A DNA stretch of 30,696 bases from Saccoglossus kowalevskii (GCF_000003605.2 NW_003133525.1:1-30696), one strand, 5' to 3'; shown: positions 1 to 11,282, counted from the stretch's first letter. A program made the numbers and translations. The notes: generated by a model from the letters alone, not told the origin.

Positions 1-559
1 AATCGCTTTGTAAGCTACGTATACGTGTATTAATCTTCTTCACAATCGCTTTTTAAGCTACGTATTCGTGCATTAATCTTCCCCACAATAGTTTTGTAAG
101 CTACGTATTCGTGTATTAATCATCTTCACAATCGCTTTGTAAGCTACGTATTCGTGCATTAATCTTCTTCACAATCGCATTGTAAGCTACTTATTCGTGT
201 ATTAATCTTCCTCACAAACGCATTGTAAGCTACGTATTTGTGTAATAATCTTCTTCACAATCGCTTTGTAAGCTACGTATTCGTGTATTAATCTTTCTCA
301 CAAACGCATTGTAAGCTACGTATTTGTGTAATAATCTTCTTCACAATAGCTTTGTAAGCTACGTATTCGTGTATTAATCTACTTCACAATCCCTTTGTAA
401 ACTACGTATTCGTGCATTAATCTTCCTCACAATCGCTTTGTAAACTACGTATTCGTGTATTAATCTTCTTCACAATCGCTTTGTAAGCTACGTATTCGTG
501 TATTAATCTTCTTCACAATCGCATTGTAAGCTACGTATTCGTGTATTAATCTTCTTCAC
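1..559. repeat. Array start: fragment of A-to-M linker
   Basis: Thirteen monomers. TATACGTG is in the first monomer, then CTTTTTAAG and CCCCAC in the second, so the window opens inside an A-like module whose CATCCTCAC monomer, if present, lies upstream. AAACGCATTG/GTAATAAT monomers follow near 215 and 300, and CCCTTTGTAAAC at 391. This is the usual order between A and M, but M itself is missing and the next A begins at 560. No gene. Confidence 0.8.
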
Positions 560-732
560 AATCGCTTTGTAAGCTACGTATTCGTGTATTAATCATCCTC
601 ACAATCGCTTTGTAAGCTACGTATACGTGTATTAATCTTCTTCACAATCGCTTTTTAAGCTACGTATTCGTGCATTAATCTTCTCTCACAATCGTTTTGT
701 AAGCTACGTATTCGTGTATTAATCTTCTTCAC
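560..732. repeat. Module A copy 1 (carries a 1-bp insertion)
   Basis: Four consecutive diagnostic monomers: CATCCTCAC (594), TATACGTG, CTTTTTAAG and GTTTTG. The TATACGTG monomer holds the perfect 10-bp palindrome ACGTATACGT. The third monomer ends CTCTCAC with an extra base instead of CCCCAC. Instead of B-type monomers, an indel-rich stretch and then a C-type monomer at 861 follow, so this A is joined to the wrong part of the unit. Confidence 0.85.
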
Positions 733-860
733 AATCGCTTTGTAAGCTACGTATTCGTGCATTAATCTTTCTTCACAATCGCTTTGTAAGCTACGTATTC
801 GTGCATTAAACTTCTCACAATCGCTTTGTAAGCTACGTATTCGTGTATTAATCTCTTCAC

Positions 861-903
861 AATCGCTTTGCAAGCTTCGTATTCGTGTATTAAACTTCTT
901 TAC
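861..903. repeat. Isolated C-type monomer
   Basis: A single monomer with GCAAGCTTCG and TAAACTTCTTTAC, the last monomer type of module C, without the four that normally precede it. It contains a HindIII site (AAGCTT) made by the A-to-T change at monomer base 17. It marks the right side of the rearranged junction after 732. Confidence 0.8.
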
Positions 904-1290
904 AATCGCTTTGTAAGCTACGTATTCGTGTATTAATCTTCTTCACAATCGCTTTGTAAGCTTCGTATTCGTGTATTAATCTTCTTCACAATCGCTTTGT
1001 AAGCTACGTATTCGTGCATTAATCTTCTTCACAATCGCTTTGTAAGCTACGTATTCGTGCATTAAACTTCTTCACAATCGCTTTGTAAGCTACGTATTCG
1101 TGTATTAATCTTCTTCACAATCGCTTTGTAAGCTACGTATTCGTGTATTAAACTTCTTCACAATCGCTTTGTAAGCTACGTATTCGTGCATTAATCTTCT
1201 TCACAATCGCTTTGTAAGCTACGTATTCGTGTATTAATCTTCTTCACAGTCGCTTTGTAAGCTACGTATTCGTGCATTAATCTTCTTCAC

Positions 1291-1505
1291 AGTCGCTTTG
1301 TAAGCTACGTATTCGTGTATTAATCTTCCTAACAATCGCTTTGTAAGCTACGTATTTGTGTATTACTCTTCTTCACAATCGCTTTGTAAGCTACGTATTC
1401 GTGTATTAATCTTCTTCACAATCGCTTTGTAAGCTACGTATTCGTGTATTAATCTTCCTAACAATCGCTTTGTAAGCTACGTATTTGTGTATTACTCTTC
1501 TTCAC
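1291..1505. repeat. Module T copy 1
   Basis: Two dimers (CTTCCTAAC monomer followed by TATTTG...TATTACTC monomer) with TATTACTC at 1,361 and 1,490, exactly 129 bp (three monomers) apart. CACAGTCGC monomers precede it, as at most T copies. The next A starts at 1,635, three monomers later, where the fuller copies have four. Confidence 0.85.
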
Positions 1506-1634
1506 AATCGCTTTGTAAGCTACGTATTCGTGTATTAATCTTCTTCACAATCGCTTTGTAAGCTACGTATTCGTGCATTAATCTTCCCCACAATCGTTTT
1601 GTAAGCTACGTATTCGTGTATTAATCTTCTTCAC

Positions 1635-1806
1635 AATCGCTTTGTAAGCTACGTATTCGTGTATTAATCATCCTCACAATCGCTTTGTAAGCTACGTATA
1701 CGTGTATTAATCTTCTTCACAATCGCTTTTTAAGCTACGTATTCGTGCATTAATCTTCCCCACAATCGTTTTGTAAGCTACGTATTCGTGTATTAATCTT
1801 CTTCAC
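1635..1806. repeat. Module A copy 2
   Basis: CATCCTCAC at 1,669, 25 monomers after copy 1. It is followed by a CGCATTG monomer and B-type monomers, then jumps straight to a second T at 2,022, so M and C are absent from this cycle. Confidence 0.85.
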
Positions 1807-2021
1807 AATCGCTTTGTAAGCTACGTATTCGTGCATTAATCTTCTTCACAATCGCATTGTAAGCTACGTATTCGTGTATTAATCTTCCTCACAAACGCAT
1901 TGTAAGCTACGTATTTGTGTAATAATCTTCTTCACAATCGCTTTGTAAGCTACGTATTCGTGTATTAATCTTTCTCACAATCGCATTGTAAGCTACGTAT
2001 TCGTGTAATAATCTTCTTCAC

Positions 2022-2237
2022 AATCGCTTTGTAAGCTACGTATTCGTGTATTAATCTTCCTAACAATCGCTTTCGTAAGCTACGTATTTGTGTATTACTC
2101 TTCTTCACAATCGCTTTGTAAGCTACGTATTCGTGTATTAATCTTCTTCACAATCGCTTTGTAAGCTACGTATTCGTGTATTAATCTTCCTAACAATCGC
2201 TTTGTAAGCTACGTATTTGTGTATTACTCTTCTTCAC
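2022..2237. repeat. Module T copy 2 (carries a 1-bp insertion)
   Basis: Two T dimers with TATTACTC at 2,093 and 2,222 (129 bp apart). The first TATTACTC monomer carries an inserted base (CTTTCGTAAG), the only insertion in the window outside the 670-860 cluster. It follows B-type monomers directly, so this is another shortcut within the unit. Confidence 0.83.
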
Positions 2238-2581
2238 AATCGCTTTGTAAGCTACGTATTCGTGTATTAATCATCTTCACAATCGCTTTGTAAGCTACGT
2301 ATTCGTGCATTAATCTTCCCCACAATCGTTTTGTAAGCTACGTATTCGTGCATTAATCTTCCCCACAATCGTTTTGTAAGCTACGTATTCGTGTATTAAT
2401 CTTCTTCACAATCGCTTTGTAAGCTACGTATACGTGTATTAATCTTCTTCACAATCGCTTTTTAAGCTACGTATTCGTGCATTAATCTTCCCCACAATCG
2501 TTTTGTAAGCTACGTATTCGTGTATTAATCTTCTTCACAATCGCTTTGTAAGCTACGTATTCGTGCATTAATCTTCTTCAC

Positions 2582-2753
2582 AATCGCTTTGTAAGCTACG
2601 TATTCGTGTATTAATCATCCTCACAATCGCTTTGTAAGCTACGTATACGTGTATTAATCTTCTTCACAATCGCTTTTTATGCTACGTATTCGTGCATTAA
2701 TCTTCCCCACAATCGTTTTGTAAGCTACGTATTCGTGTATTAATCTTCTTCAC
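2582..2753. repeat. Module A copy 3
   Basis: CATCCTCAC at 2,616. The third monomer has a private base change, CTTTTTATG instead of CTTTTTAAG. A second TATACGTG monomer at 2,429, five monomers upstream, lacks the CATCCTCAC partner; the same arrangement is seen at 15,844. M follows 12 monomers after A starts instead of 16, so four linker monomers are missing. Confidence 0.85.
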
Positions 2754-3097
2754 AATCGCTTTGTAAGCTACGTATTCGTGCATTAATCTTCTTCACAATC
2801 GCATTGTAAGCTACGTATTCGTGTATTAATCTTCCTCACAAACGCATTGTAAGCTACGTATTTGTGTAATAATCTTCTTCACAATCGCTTTGTAAGCTAC
2901 GTATTCGTGTATTAATCTTTCTCACAAACGCATTGTAAGCTACGTATTTGTGTAATAATCTTCTTCACAATCGCTTTGTAAGCTACGTATTCGTGTATTA
3001 ATCTACTTCACAATCCCTTTGTAAACTACGTATTCGTGCATTAATCTTCTTCACAATCGCTTTGTAAGCTACGTATTCGTGTATTAATCTTCTTCAC

Positions 3098-3699
3098 AAT
3101 CGCTTTGTAAGCTCCGTATTCGTTTATTAATCTTCTTCACAATCGCTTTGTAAGCTACGTATTCGTGCATTAAACTTGTTCACAATCGCTTTGTAAGCTA
3201 CGTATTCGTGTATTAATCTACTTCACAATCGCTTTGTAAGCTACGTGTTCGTGTATTAATCTTCTTCACAATCGCTTTGTAAGCTACGTATTCGTGCATT
3301 AATCTTCCTCACAATCGCTTTGTAAGCTACGTATTCGTGTATTAATCTTCTTCACAATCGCTTTGTCAGCTACGTATTCGTGTATTAATCTTCTTCACAA
3401 TCGCTTTGTAAGCTACGTATTCGTGTATTAATCTTCTTCACAATCGCTTTGTAAGCTACGTATTCGTGTATTAATCTGCTTCACAATCGCTTTGTAAGCT
3501 ACGTATTCGTGTACTAATCTTCTTCACAATCGCTTTGTAAGCTACGTATTCGTGCATTAATCTTCTTCACAATCGCTTTGTAAGCTACGTATTCGTGTAT
3601 TAATCTTCTTCACAATCGCTTTGTAAGCTACGTATTTGTGTATTAATCTTCCTCACAATCGCTTTGTAAGCTTCGTATTCGTGTATTAATCTTCTTCAC
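3098..3699. repeat. Module M copy 1
   Basis: Fourteen monomers defined by an ordered series of marks: GCTCCG with TCGTTTATT, GCATTAAAC, CTACTTCAC, CGTGTTCGTG, GTCAGC (3,365), CTGCTTCAC, GTACTAAT, TATTTGTGTATTAATC and GCTTCG (3,670). GCTCCG to GTCAGC is 254 bp and GCTCCG to GCTTCG is 559 bp, as in every complete copy. It carries the private variant TAAACTTGTTCAC at 3,171, shared only with the copy at 16,685. Confidence 0.88.
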
Positions 3700-4129
3700 A
3701 ATCGCTTTGTAAGCTACGTATTCGTGTATTAAACTTCTTCACAATCGCTTTGTAAGCTACGTATTCGTGTATTAATCTTCTTCACAATCGCTTTGTAAGC
3801 TACGTATTCGTGTATTAATCTTCTTCACAATCGCTTTGTAAGCTACGTATTCGTGCATTAATCTTCCTCACAATCCCTTTGTAAACTACGTATTCGTGCA
3901 TTAATCTTCCTCACAATCGCTTTGTAAACTACGTATTCGTGTATTAATCTTCTTCACAATCGCTTTGTAAGCTACGTATTCGTGTATTAATCTTCTTCAC
4001 AATCGCATTGTAAGCTACGTATTCGTGTATTAATCTTCTTCACAAACTCATTGTAAGCTACGTATTCGTGCATTAATCTTCTTCACAATCGCTTTGTAAG
4101 CTACGTATTCGTGTATTAATCTTCTTCAC

Positions 4130-4731
4130 AATCGCTTTGTAAGCTCCGTATTCGTTTATTAATCTTCTTCACAATCGCTTTGTAAGCTACGTATTCGTGC
4201 ATTAAACTTCTTCACAATCGCTTTGTAAGCTACGTATTCGTGTATTAATCTACTTCACAATCGCTTTGTAAGCTACGTGTTCGTGTATTAATCTTCTTCA
4301 CAATCGCTTTGTAAGCTACGTATTCGTGCATTAATCTTCCTCACAATCGCTTTGTAAGCTACGTATTCGTGTATTAATCTTCTTCACAATCGCTTTGTCA
4401 GCTACGTATTCGTGTATTAATCTTCTTCACAATCGCTTTGTAAGCTACGTATTCGTGTATTAATCTTCTTCACAATCGCTTTGTAAGCTACGTATTCGTG
4501 TATTAATCTGCTTCACAATCGCTTTGTAAGCTACGTATTCGTGTACTAATCTTCTTCACAATCGCTTTGTAAGCTACGTATTCGTGCATTAATCTTCTTC
4601 ACAATCGCTTTGTAAGCTACGTATTCGTGTATTAATCTTCTTCACAATCGCTTTGTAAGCTACGTATTTGTGTATTAATCTTCCTCACAATCGCTTTGTA
4701 AGCTTCGTATTCGTGTATTAATCTTCTTCAC
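4130..4731. repeat. Module M copy 2, 1,032 bp after copy 1
   Basis: GCTCCG at 4,143, GTCAGC at 4,397 and the GTACTAAT mark at 4,543 are each 1,032 bp (24 monomers) after their partners in copy 1. It lacks the CTTGTTCAC variant of copy 1. An AACTCATTG monomer precedes it near 4,044, which copy 1 has lost. Confidence 0.88.
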
Positions 4732-5333
4732 AATCGCTTTGTAAGCTACGTATTCGTGTATTAATCTTCTTCACAATCGCTTTGTAAGCTACGTATTCGT
4801 GTATTAATCTTCTTCACAATCGCTTTGTAAGCTACGTATTCGTGTATTAAACTTCTTCACAATCGCTTTGTAAGCTACGTATTCGTGTATTCATCTTCTT
4901 CACAATCGCTTTGTAAGCTACGTATTCGTGCATTAATCTTCTTCACAATCGCTTTGTAAGCTACGTATTCGTGCATTAATCTTCTTCACAATCGCTTTGT
5001 AAGCTACGTATTCGTGCATTAATCTTCTTCACAGTCGCTTTGTAAGCTACGTATTCGTGCATTAATCTTCTTCACAATCGCTTTGTAAGCTACGTATTCG
5101 TGTATTAATCTTCTTCACAATCGCTTTGTAAGCTACGTATTCGTGTATTAAACTTCTTCACAATCGCTTTGTAAGCTACGTATTCGTGCATTAATCTTCT
5201 TCACAATCACTTTGTAAGCTACGTATTCGTGCATTAATCTTCTTCACAGTCGCTTTGTAAGCTACGTATTCGTGTATTAATCTTCTTCACAGTCGCTTTG
5301 TAAGCTACGTATTCGTGCATTAATCTTCTTCAC
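4732..5333. repeat. Linker array before T, CAGTCGC-rich
   Basis: Fourteen near-consensus monomers with scattered TAAAC, GCATTAATC and CACAGTCGC variants, plus the rare CAATCACTTTG monomer at 5,204. That rare variant also occurs at 12,771, 19,135 and 19,951, which links this stretch to those regions. Two TATTCATC/TATTAATC differences near 4,890 are simple substitutions. No gene or other element is visible. Confidence 0.8.
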
Positions 5334-5763
5334 AGTCGCTTTGTAAGCTACGTATTCGTGTATTAATCTTCCTAACAATCGCTTTGTAAGCTACGTATTT
5401 GTGTATTACTCTTCTTCACAATCGCTTTGTAAGCTACGTATTCGTGTATTAATCTTCTTCACAATCGCTTTGTAAGCTACGTATTCGTGCATTAATCTTC
5501 CTCACAATCGCTTTTTAAACTACGTATTCGTGTATTAATCTTCTTCACAATCGCTTTGTAAGCTACGTATTCGTGTATTAATCTTCCTAACAATCGCTTT
5601 GTAAGCTACGTATTTGTGTATTACTCTTCTTCACAATCGCTTTGTAAGCTACGTATTCGTGTATTAATCTTCTTCACAATCGCTTTGTAAGCTACGTATT
5701 CGTGTATTAATCTTCCTAACAATCGCTTTGTAAGCTACGTATTTGTGTATTACTCTTCTTCAC
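5334..5763. repeat. Module T copy 3, expanded to three dimers
   Basis: TATTACTC at 5,404, 5,619 and 5,748. The last two keep the 129-bp spacing; the first is 215 bp upstream and is separated from them by a CTTTTTAAAC monomer (around 5,505-5,547). The same 215-bp arrangement with the same CTTTTTAAAC monomer occurs at 20,081-20,381, 14,747 bp away. Confidence 0.84.
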
Positions 5764-5849
5764 AATCGCTTTGTAAGCTACGTATTCGTGTATTAATCAT
5801 CTTCACAATCGCTTTGTAAGCTACGTATTCGTGTATTAATCTTCTTCAC

Positions 5850-6021
5850 AATCGCTTTGTAAGCTACGTATTCGTGTATTAATCATCCTCACAATCGCTT
5901 TGTAAGCTACGTATACGTGTATTAATCTTCTTCACAATCGCTTTTTAAGCTACGTATTCGTGCATTAATCTTCCCCACAATCGTTTTGTAAGCTACGTAT
6001 TCGTGTATTAATCTTCCTCAC
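5850..6021. repeat. Module A copy 4, short-linker haplotype
   Basis: CATCCTCAC at 5,884. The fourth monomer runs directly into the AAACGC B-type monomer at 6,022; most other A copies have two more monomers (GCATT and CGCATTG) here. The same two-monomer absence occurs after the A copies at 22,487 and 26,185, so the three share an ancestor. Confidence 0.86.
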
Positions 6022-6451
6022 AAACGCATTGTAAGCTACGTATTTGTGTAATAATCTTCTTCACAATCGCTTTGTAAGCTACGTATTCGTGTATTAATCT
6101 TTCTCACAAACGCATTGTAAGCTACGTATTTGTGTAATAATCTTCTTCACAATCGCTTTGTAAGCTACGTATTCGTGTATTAATCTACTTCACAATCCCT
6201 TTGTAAACTACGTATTCGTGCATTAATCTTCCTCACAATCGCTTTGTAAACTACGTATTCGTGTATTAATCTTCTTCACAATCGCTTTGTAAGCTACGTA
6301 TTCGTGTATTAATCTTCTTCACAATCGCATTGTAAGCTACGTATTCGTGTATTAATCTTCTTCACAAACTCATTGTAAGCTACGTATTCGTGCATTAGTC
6401 TTCTTCACAATCGCTTTGTAAGCTACGTATTCGTGTATTAATCTTCTTCAC

Positions 6452-7569
6452 AATCGCTTTGTAAGCTCCGTATTCGTTTATTAATCTTCTTCACAATCGC
6501 TTTGTAAGCTACGTATTCGTGCATTAAACTTCTTCACAATCGCTTTGTAAGCTACGTATTCGTGTATTAATCTACTTCACAATCGCTTTGTAAGCTACGT
6601 GTTCGTGTATTAATCTTCTTCACAATCGCTTTGTAAGCTACGTATTCGTGCATTAATCTTCCTCACAATCGCTTTGTAAGCTACGTATTCGTGTATTAAT
6701 CTTCTTCACAATCGCTTTGTCAGCTACGTATTCGTGTATTAATCTTCTTCACAATCGCTTTGTAAGCTACGTATTCGTGTATTAATCTTCTTCACAATCG
6801 CTTTGTAAGCTACGTATTCGTGTATTAATCTGCTTCACAATCGCTTTGTAAGCTACGTATTCGTGTATTAATCTTCTTCACAATCGCTTTGTAAGCTACG
6901 TATTCGTGCATTAATCTTCTTCACAATCGCTTTGTAAGCTACGTATTCGTGTATTAATCTTCTTCACAATCGCTTTGTAAGCTACGTATTTGTGTATTAA
7001 TCTTCCTCACAATCGCTTTGTAAGCTACGTATTCGTGCATTAATCTTCTTCACAATCGCTTTGTAAGCTACGTATTCGTGTATTAATCTTCTTCACAATC
7101 GCTTTGTAAGCTACGTGTTCGTGTATTAATCTTCTTCACAATCGCTTTGTAAGCTACGTATTCGTGCATTAATCTTCCTCACAATCGCTTTGTAAGCTAC
7201 GTATTCGTGTATTAATCTTCTTCACAATCGCTTTGTCAGCTACGTATTCGTGTATTAATCTTCTTCACAATCGCTTTGTAAGCTACGTATTCGTGTATTA
7301 ATCTTCTTCACAATCGCTTTGTAAGCTACGTATTCGTGTATTAATCTGCTTCACAATCGCTTTGTAAGCTACGTATTCGTGTACTAATCTTCTTCACAAT
7401 CGCTTTGTAAGCTACGTATTCGTGCATTAATCTTCTTCACAATCGCTTTGTAAGCTACGTATTCGTGTATTAATCTTCTTCACAATCGCTTTGTAAGCTA
7501 CGTATTTGTGTATTAATCTTCCTCACAATCGCTTTGTAAGCTTCGTATTCGTGTATTAATCTTCTTCAC
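6452..7569. repeat. Module M copy 3 with 12-monomer internal duplication
   Basis: GCTCCG (6,465) to GCTTCG (7,540) is 1,075 bp rather than 559, an excess of exactly 12 monomers. CGTGTTCGTG and GTCAGC each occur twice (GTCAGC 6,719 and near 7,235). The first half has GTATTAAT where other M copies have GTACTAAT, and lacks GCTTCG at the expected place (7,024). The copy at 20,639 shares both features. Confidence 0.84.
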
Positions 7570-7870
7570 AATCGCTTTGTAAGCTACGTATTCGTGTATT
7601 AAACTTCTTCACAATCGCTTTGTAAGCTACGTATTCGTGTATTAATCTTCTTCACAATCGCTTTGTAAGCTACGTACTCGTGTATTAATCTTCTTCACAA
7701 TCGCTTTGTAAGCTACGTATTCGTGTATTAAACTTCTTCACAATCGCTTTGTAAGCTACGTATTCGTGTATTAATCTTCTTCACAATCGCTTTGTAAGCT
7801 ACGTATTCGTGCATTAATCTTCCTCACAATCGCTTTGTAAACTACGTATTCGTGCATTAATCTTCTTCAC

Positions 7871-8085
7871 AATCGCTTTGTAAGCTACGTATTCGTGTAT
7901 TAAACTTCTTTACAATCGCTTTGTAAGCTACGTATTCGTGCATTAAACTTCTTCACAATCGCTTTGTAAGCTTCGTATTCGTGTATTAAACTTCTTTACA
8001 ATCGCTTTGTAAGCTACGTATTCGTGCATTAAACTTCTTCACAATCGCTTTGCAAGCTTCGTATTCGTGTATTAAACTTCTTTAC
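7871..8085. repeat. Module C copy 1
   Basis: Five monomers alternating TAAACTTCTTTAC and GCATTAAACTTCTTCAC, with GCTTCG in the third and GCAAGCTTCG (8,052) in the fifth. HindIII sites (AAGCTT) fall in monomers 3 and 5, 86 bp apart. It lies seven monomers after the end of M, the same distance as at 28,980. Confidence 0.86.
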
Positions 8086-8773
8086 AATCGCTTTGTAAGC
8101 TACGTATTCGTGTATTAATCTTCTTCACAATCGCTTTGTAAGCTTCGTATTCGTGTATTAATCTTCTTCACAATCGCTTTGTAAGCTACGTATTCGTGCA
8201 TTAATCTTCTTCACAATCGCTTTGTAAGCTACGTATTCGTGCATTAAACTTCTTCACAATCGCTTTGTAAGCTACGTATTCGTGTATTAATCTTCTTCAC
8301 AATCGCTTTGTAAGCTACGTATTCGTGTATTAAACTTCTTCACAATCGCTTTGTAAGCTACGTATTCGTGTATTAATCTTCTTCACAATCGTTTTGTAAG
8401 CTACGTATTCGTGCATTAATCTTCTTCACAATCGCTTTGTAAGCTACGTATTCGTGCATTAATCTTCTTCACAATCGCTTTGTAAGCTACGTATTCGTGT
8501 ATTAATCTTCTTCACAGTCGCTTTGTAAGCTACGTATTCGTGCATTAATCTTCTTCACAATCGCTTTGTAAGCTACGTATTCGTGTATTAATCTTCTTCA
8601 CAATCGCTTTGTAAGCTACGTATTCGTGTATTAAACTTCTTCACAATCGCTTTGTAAGCTACGTATTCGTGCATTAATCTTCTTCACAATCGCTTTGTAA
8701 GCTACGTATTCGTGTATTAATCTTCTTCACAGTCGCTTTGTAAGCTACGTATTCGTGCATTAATCTTCTTCAC
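8086..8773. repeat. C-to-T linker, 16 monomers
   Basis: Sixteen near-consensus monomers with an ordered mix of GCTTCG, GCATT, TAAAC and CACAGTCGC variants. The stretch 24,895-25,582 has the same length and nearly the same order. One private change is GTTTTG near 8,391. Nothing else is visible. Confidence 0.8.
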
Positions 8774-8988
8774 AGTCGCTTTGTAAGCTACGTATTCGTG
8801 TATTAATCTTCCTAACAATCGCTTTGTAAGCTACGTATTTGTGTATTACTCTTCTTCACAATCGCTTTGTAAGCTACGTATTCGTGTATTAATCTTCTTC
8901 ACAATCGCTTTGTAAGCTACGTATTCGTGTATTAATCTTCCTAACAATCGCTTTGTAAGCTACGTATTTGTGTATTACTCTTCTTCAC
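8774..8988. repeat. Module T copy 4
   Basis: TATTACTC at 8,844 and 8,973, 129 bp apart, each preceded by a CTTCCTAAC monomer. It ends four monomers (172 bp) before the next A, matching the copies at 13,632 and 25,583. Confidence 0.86.
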
Positions 8989-9160
8989 AATCGCTTTGTA
9001 AGCTACGTATTCGTGTATTAATCTTCTTCACAATCGCTTTGTAAGCTACGTATTCGTGCATTAATCTTCCCCACAATCGTTTTGTAAGCTACGTATTCGT
9101 GTATTAATCTTCTTCACAATCGCTTTGTAAGCTACGTATTCGTGTATTAATCTTCTTCAC

Positions 9161-9332
9161 AATCGCTTTGTAAGCTACGTATTCGTGTATTAATCATCCT
9201 CACAATCGCTTTGTAAGCTACGTATACGTGTATTAATCTTCTTCACAATCGCTTTTTAAGCTACGTATTCGTGCATTAATCTTCCCCACAATCGTTTTGT
9301 AAGCTACGTATTCGTGTATTAATCTTCTTCAC
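9161..9332. repeat. Module A copy 5
   Basis: CATCCTCAC at 9,195, 77 monomers after copy 4. The long linker is intact (CGCATTG, AAACGCATTG twice, CCCTTTGTAAAC at 9,594), but the order then jumps from CGCATTG to the end of M (TATTTG, GCTTCG), so most of M is missing from this cycle. Confidence 0.85.
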
Positions 9333-9455
9333 AATCGCTTTGTAAGCTACGTATTCGTGCATTAATCTTCTTCACAATCGCATTGTAAGCTACGTATTCG
9401 TGTATTAATCTTCCTCACAAACGCATTGTAAGCTACGTATTTGTGTAATAATCTT

Positions 9456-10250
9456 CTTCACAATCGCTTTGTAAGCTACGTATTCGTGTATTAATCTTTC
9501 TCACAAACGCATTGTAAGCTACGTATTTGTGTAATAATCTTCTTCACAATCGCTTTGTAAGCTACGTATTCGTGTATTAATCTACTTCACAATCCCTTTG
9601 TAAACTACGTATTCGTGCATTAATCTTCCTCACAATCGCTTTGTAAACTACGTATTCGTGTATTAATCTTCTTCACAATCGCTTTGTAAGCTACGTATTC
9701 GTGTATTAATCTTCTTCACAATCGCATTGTAAGCTACGTATTCGTGTATTAATCTTCTTCACAATCGCTTTGTAAGCTACATATTTGTGTATTAATCTTC
9801 CTCACAATCGCTTTGTAAGCTTCGTATTCGTGTATTAATCTTCTTCACAATCGCTTTGTAAGCTACGTATTCGTGTATTAAACTTCTTCACAATCGCTTT
9901 GTAAGCTACGTATTCGTGTATTAATCTTCTTCACAATCGCTTTGTAAGCAACGTATTCGTGTATTAATCTTCTTCACAATCGCTTTGTAAGCTACGTATT
10001 CGTGTATTAAACTTCTTCACAATCGCTTTGTAAGCTACGTATTCGTGTATTAATCTTCTTCACAATCGCTTTGTAAGCTACGTATTCGTGCATTAATCTT
10101 CCTCACAATCGCTTTGTAAACTACGTATTCGTGCATTAATCTTCTTCACAATCGCTTTGTAAGCTACGTATTCGTGTATTAAACTTCTTTACAATCGCTT
10201 TGTAAGCTACGTATTCGTGCATTAAACTTCTTCACAATCGCTTTGTAAGC
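9456..10250. repeat. Left copy of an ~0.8-kb duplication (offset 1,032 bp)
   Basis: Collinear with 10,488-11,282 at an offset of exactly 24 monomers: AAACGC 9,505/10,537, CCCTTT 9,594/10,626, rare GCAACG 9,948/10,980. The left copy has ACATATTTG near 9,780 where the right has ACGTATTTG. A third GCAACG at 10,292 is 344 bp (8 monomers) after the first, from a smaller nested duplication. Confidence 0.83.
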
Positions 10251-10487
10251 TACGTATTCGTGTATTAATCTTCTTCACAATCGCTTTGTAAGCAACGTAT
10301 TCGTGTATTAATCTTCTTCACAATCGCTTTGTAAGCTACGTATTCGTGTATTAAACTTCTTCACAATCGCTTTGTAAGCTACGTATTCGTGTATTAATCT
10401 TCTTCACAATCGCTTTGTAAGCTACGTATTCGTGCATTAATCTTCCTCACAATCGCTTTGTAAACTACGTATTCGTGCATTAATCTT

Positions 10488-11282
10488 CTTCACAATCGCT
10501 TTGTAAGCTACGTATTCGTGTATTAATCTTTCTCACAAACGCATTGTAAGCTACGTATTTGTGTAATAATCTTCTTCACAATCGCTTTGTAAGCTACGTA
10601 TTCGTGTATTAATCTACTTCACAATCCCTTTGTAAACTACGTATTCGTGCATTAATCTTCCTCACAATCGCTTTGTAAACTACGTATTCGTGTATTAATC
10701 TTCTTCACAATCGCTTTGTAAGCTACGTATTCGTGTATTAATCTTCTTCACAATCGCATTGTAAGCTACGTATTCGTGTATTAATCTTCTTCACAATCGC
10801 TTTGTAAGCTACGTATTTGTGTATTAATCTTCCTCACAATCGCTTTGTAAGCTTCGTATTCGTGTATTAATCTTCTTCACAATCGCTTTGTAAGCTACGT
10901 ATTCGTGTATTAAACTTCTTCACAATCGCTTTGTAAGCTACGTATTCGTGTATTAATCTTCTTCACAATCGCTTTGTAAGCAACGTATTCGTGTATTAAT
11001 CTTCTTCACAATCGCTTTGTAAGCTACGTATTCGTGTATTAAACTTCTTCACAATCGCTTTGTAAGCTACGTATTCGTGTATTAATCTTCTTCACAATCG
11101 CTTTGTAAGCTACGTATTCGTGCATTAATCTTCCTCACAATCGCTTTGTAAACTACGTATTCGTGCATTAATCTTCTTCACAATCGCTTTGTAAGCTACG
11201 TATTCGTGTATTAAACTTCTTTACAATCGCTTTGTAAGCTACGTATTCGTGCATTAAACTTCTTCACAATCGCTTTGTAAGC
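10488..11282. repeat. Right copy of the ~0.8-kb duplication
   Basis: Partner of 9,456-10,250. The two diverge near 11,282, where this copy shows GCTTCG and enters module C while the left copy has GCTACG. The left boundary is where GTAATAAT (left) and GCATTAAT (right) differ. Confidence 0.83.

Larger units (their letters stand above)
5850..9160. repeat. Higher-order repeat unit, near-complete cycle 1 (77 monomers)
   Basis: One full A-to-A cycle of 3,311 bp. Order: A (5,850), B-type monomers AAACGCATTG/GTAATAAT (from 6,022), CCCTTTGTAAAC (6,197), GCTCCG module M (6,452), C (7,871), T (8,774), then the next A at 9,161. It belongs to the haplotype lacking two monomers between A and B, and M carries a 12-monomer internal duplication. 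Removing the 12 and restoring the 2 gives 67 monomers, the length inferred for the ancestral unit. M end to C is 301 bp, C end to T is 688 bp, and T end to A is 172 bp. Confidence 0.85.

Noticed and set aside
655-873. A 72-codon open frame on the minus strand
   Set aside because: It is satellite sequence throughout, needs a TTG start, and repeats the same short peptide motif in shifting frames. It is open only because four 1-bp indels in this stretch carry the frame past the stops present in normal monomers, and it ends at a TAA created by the CTTTTTAAG variant.
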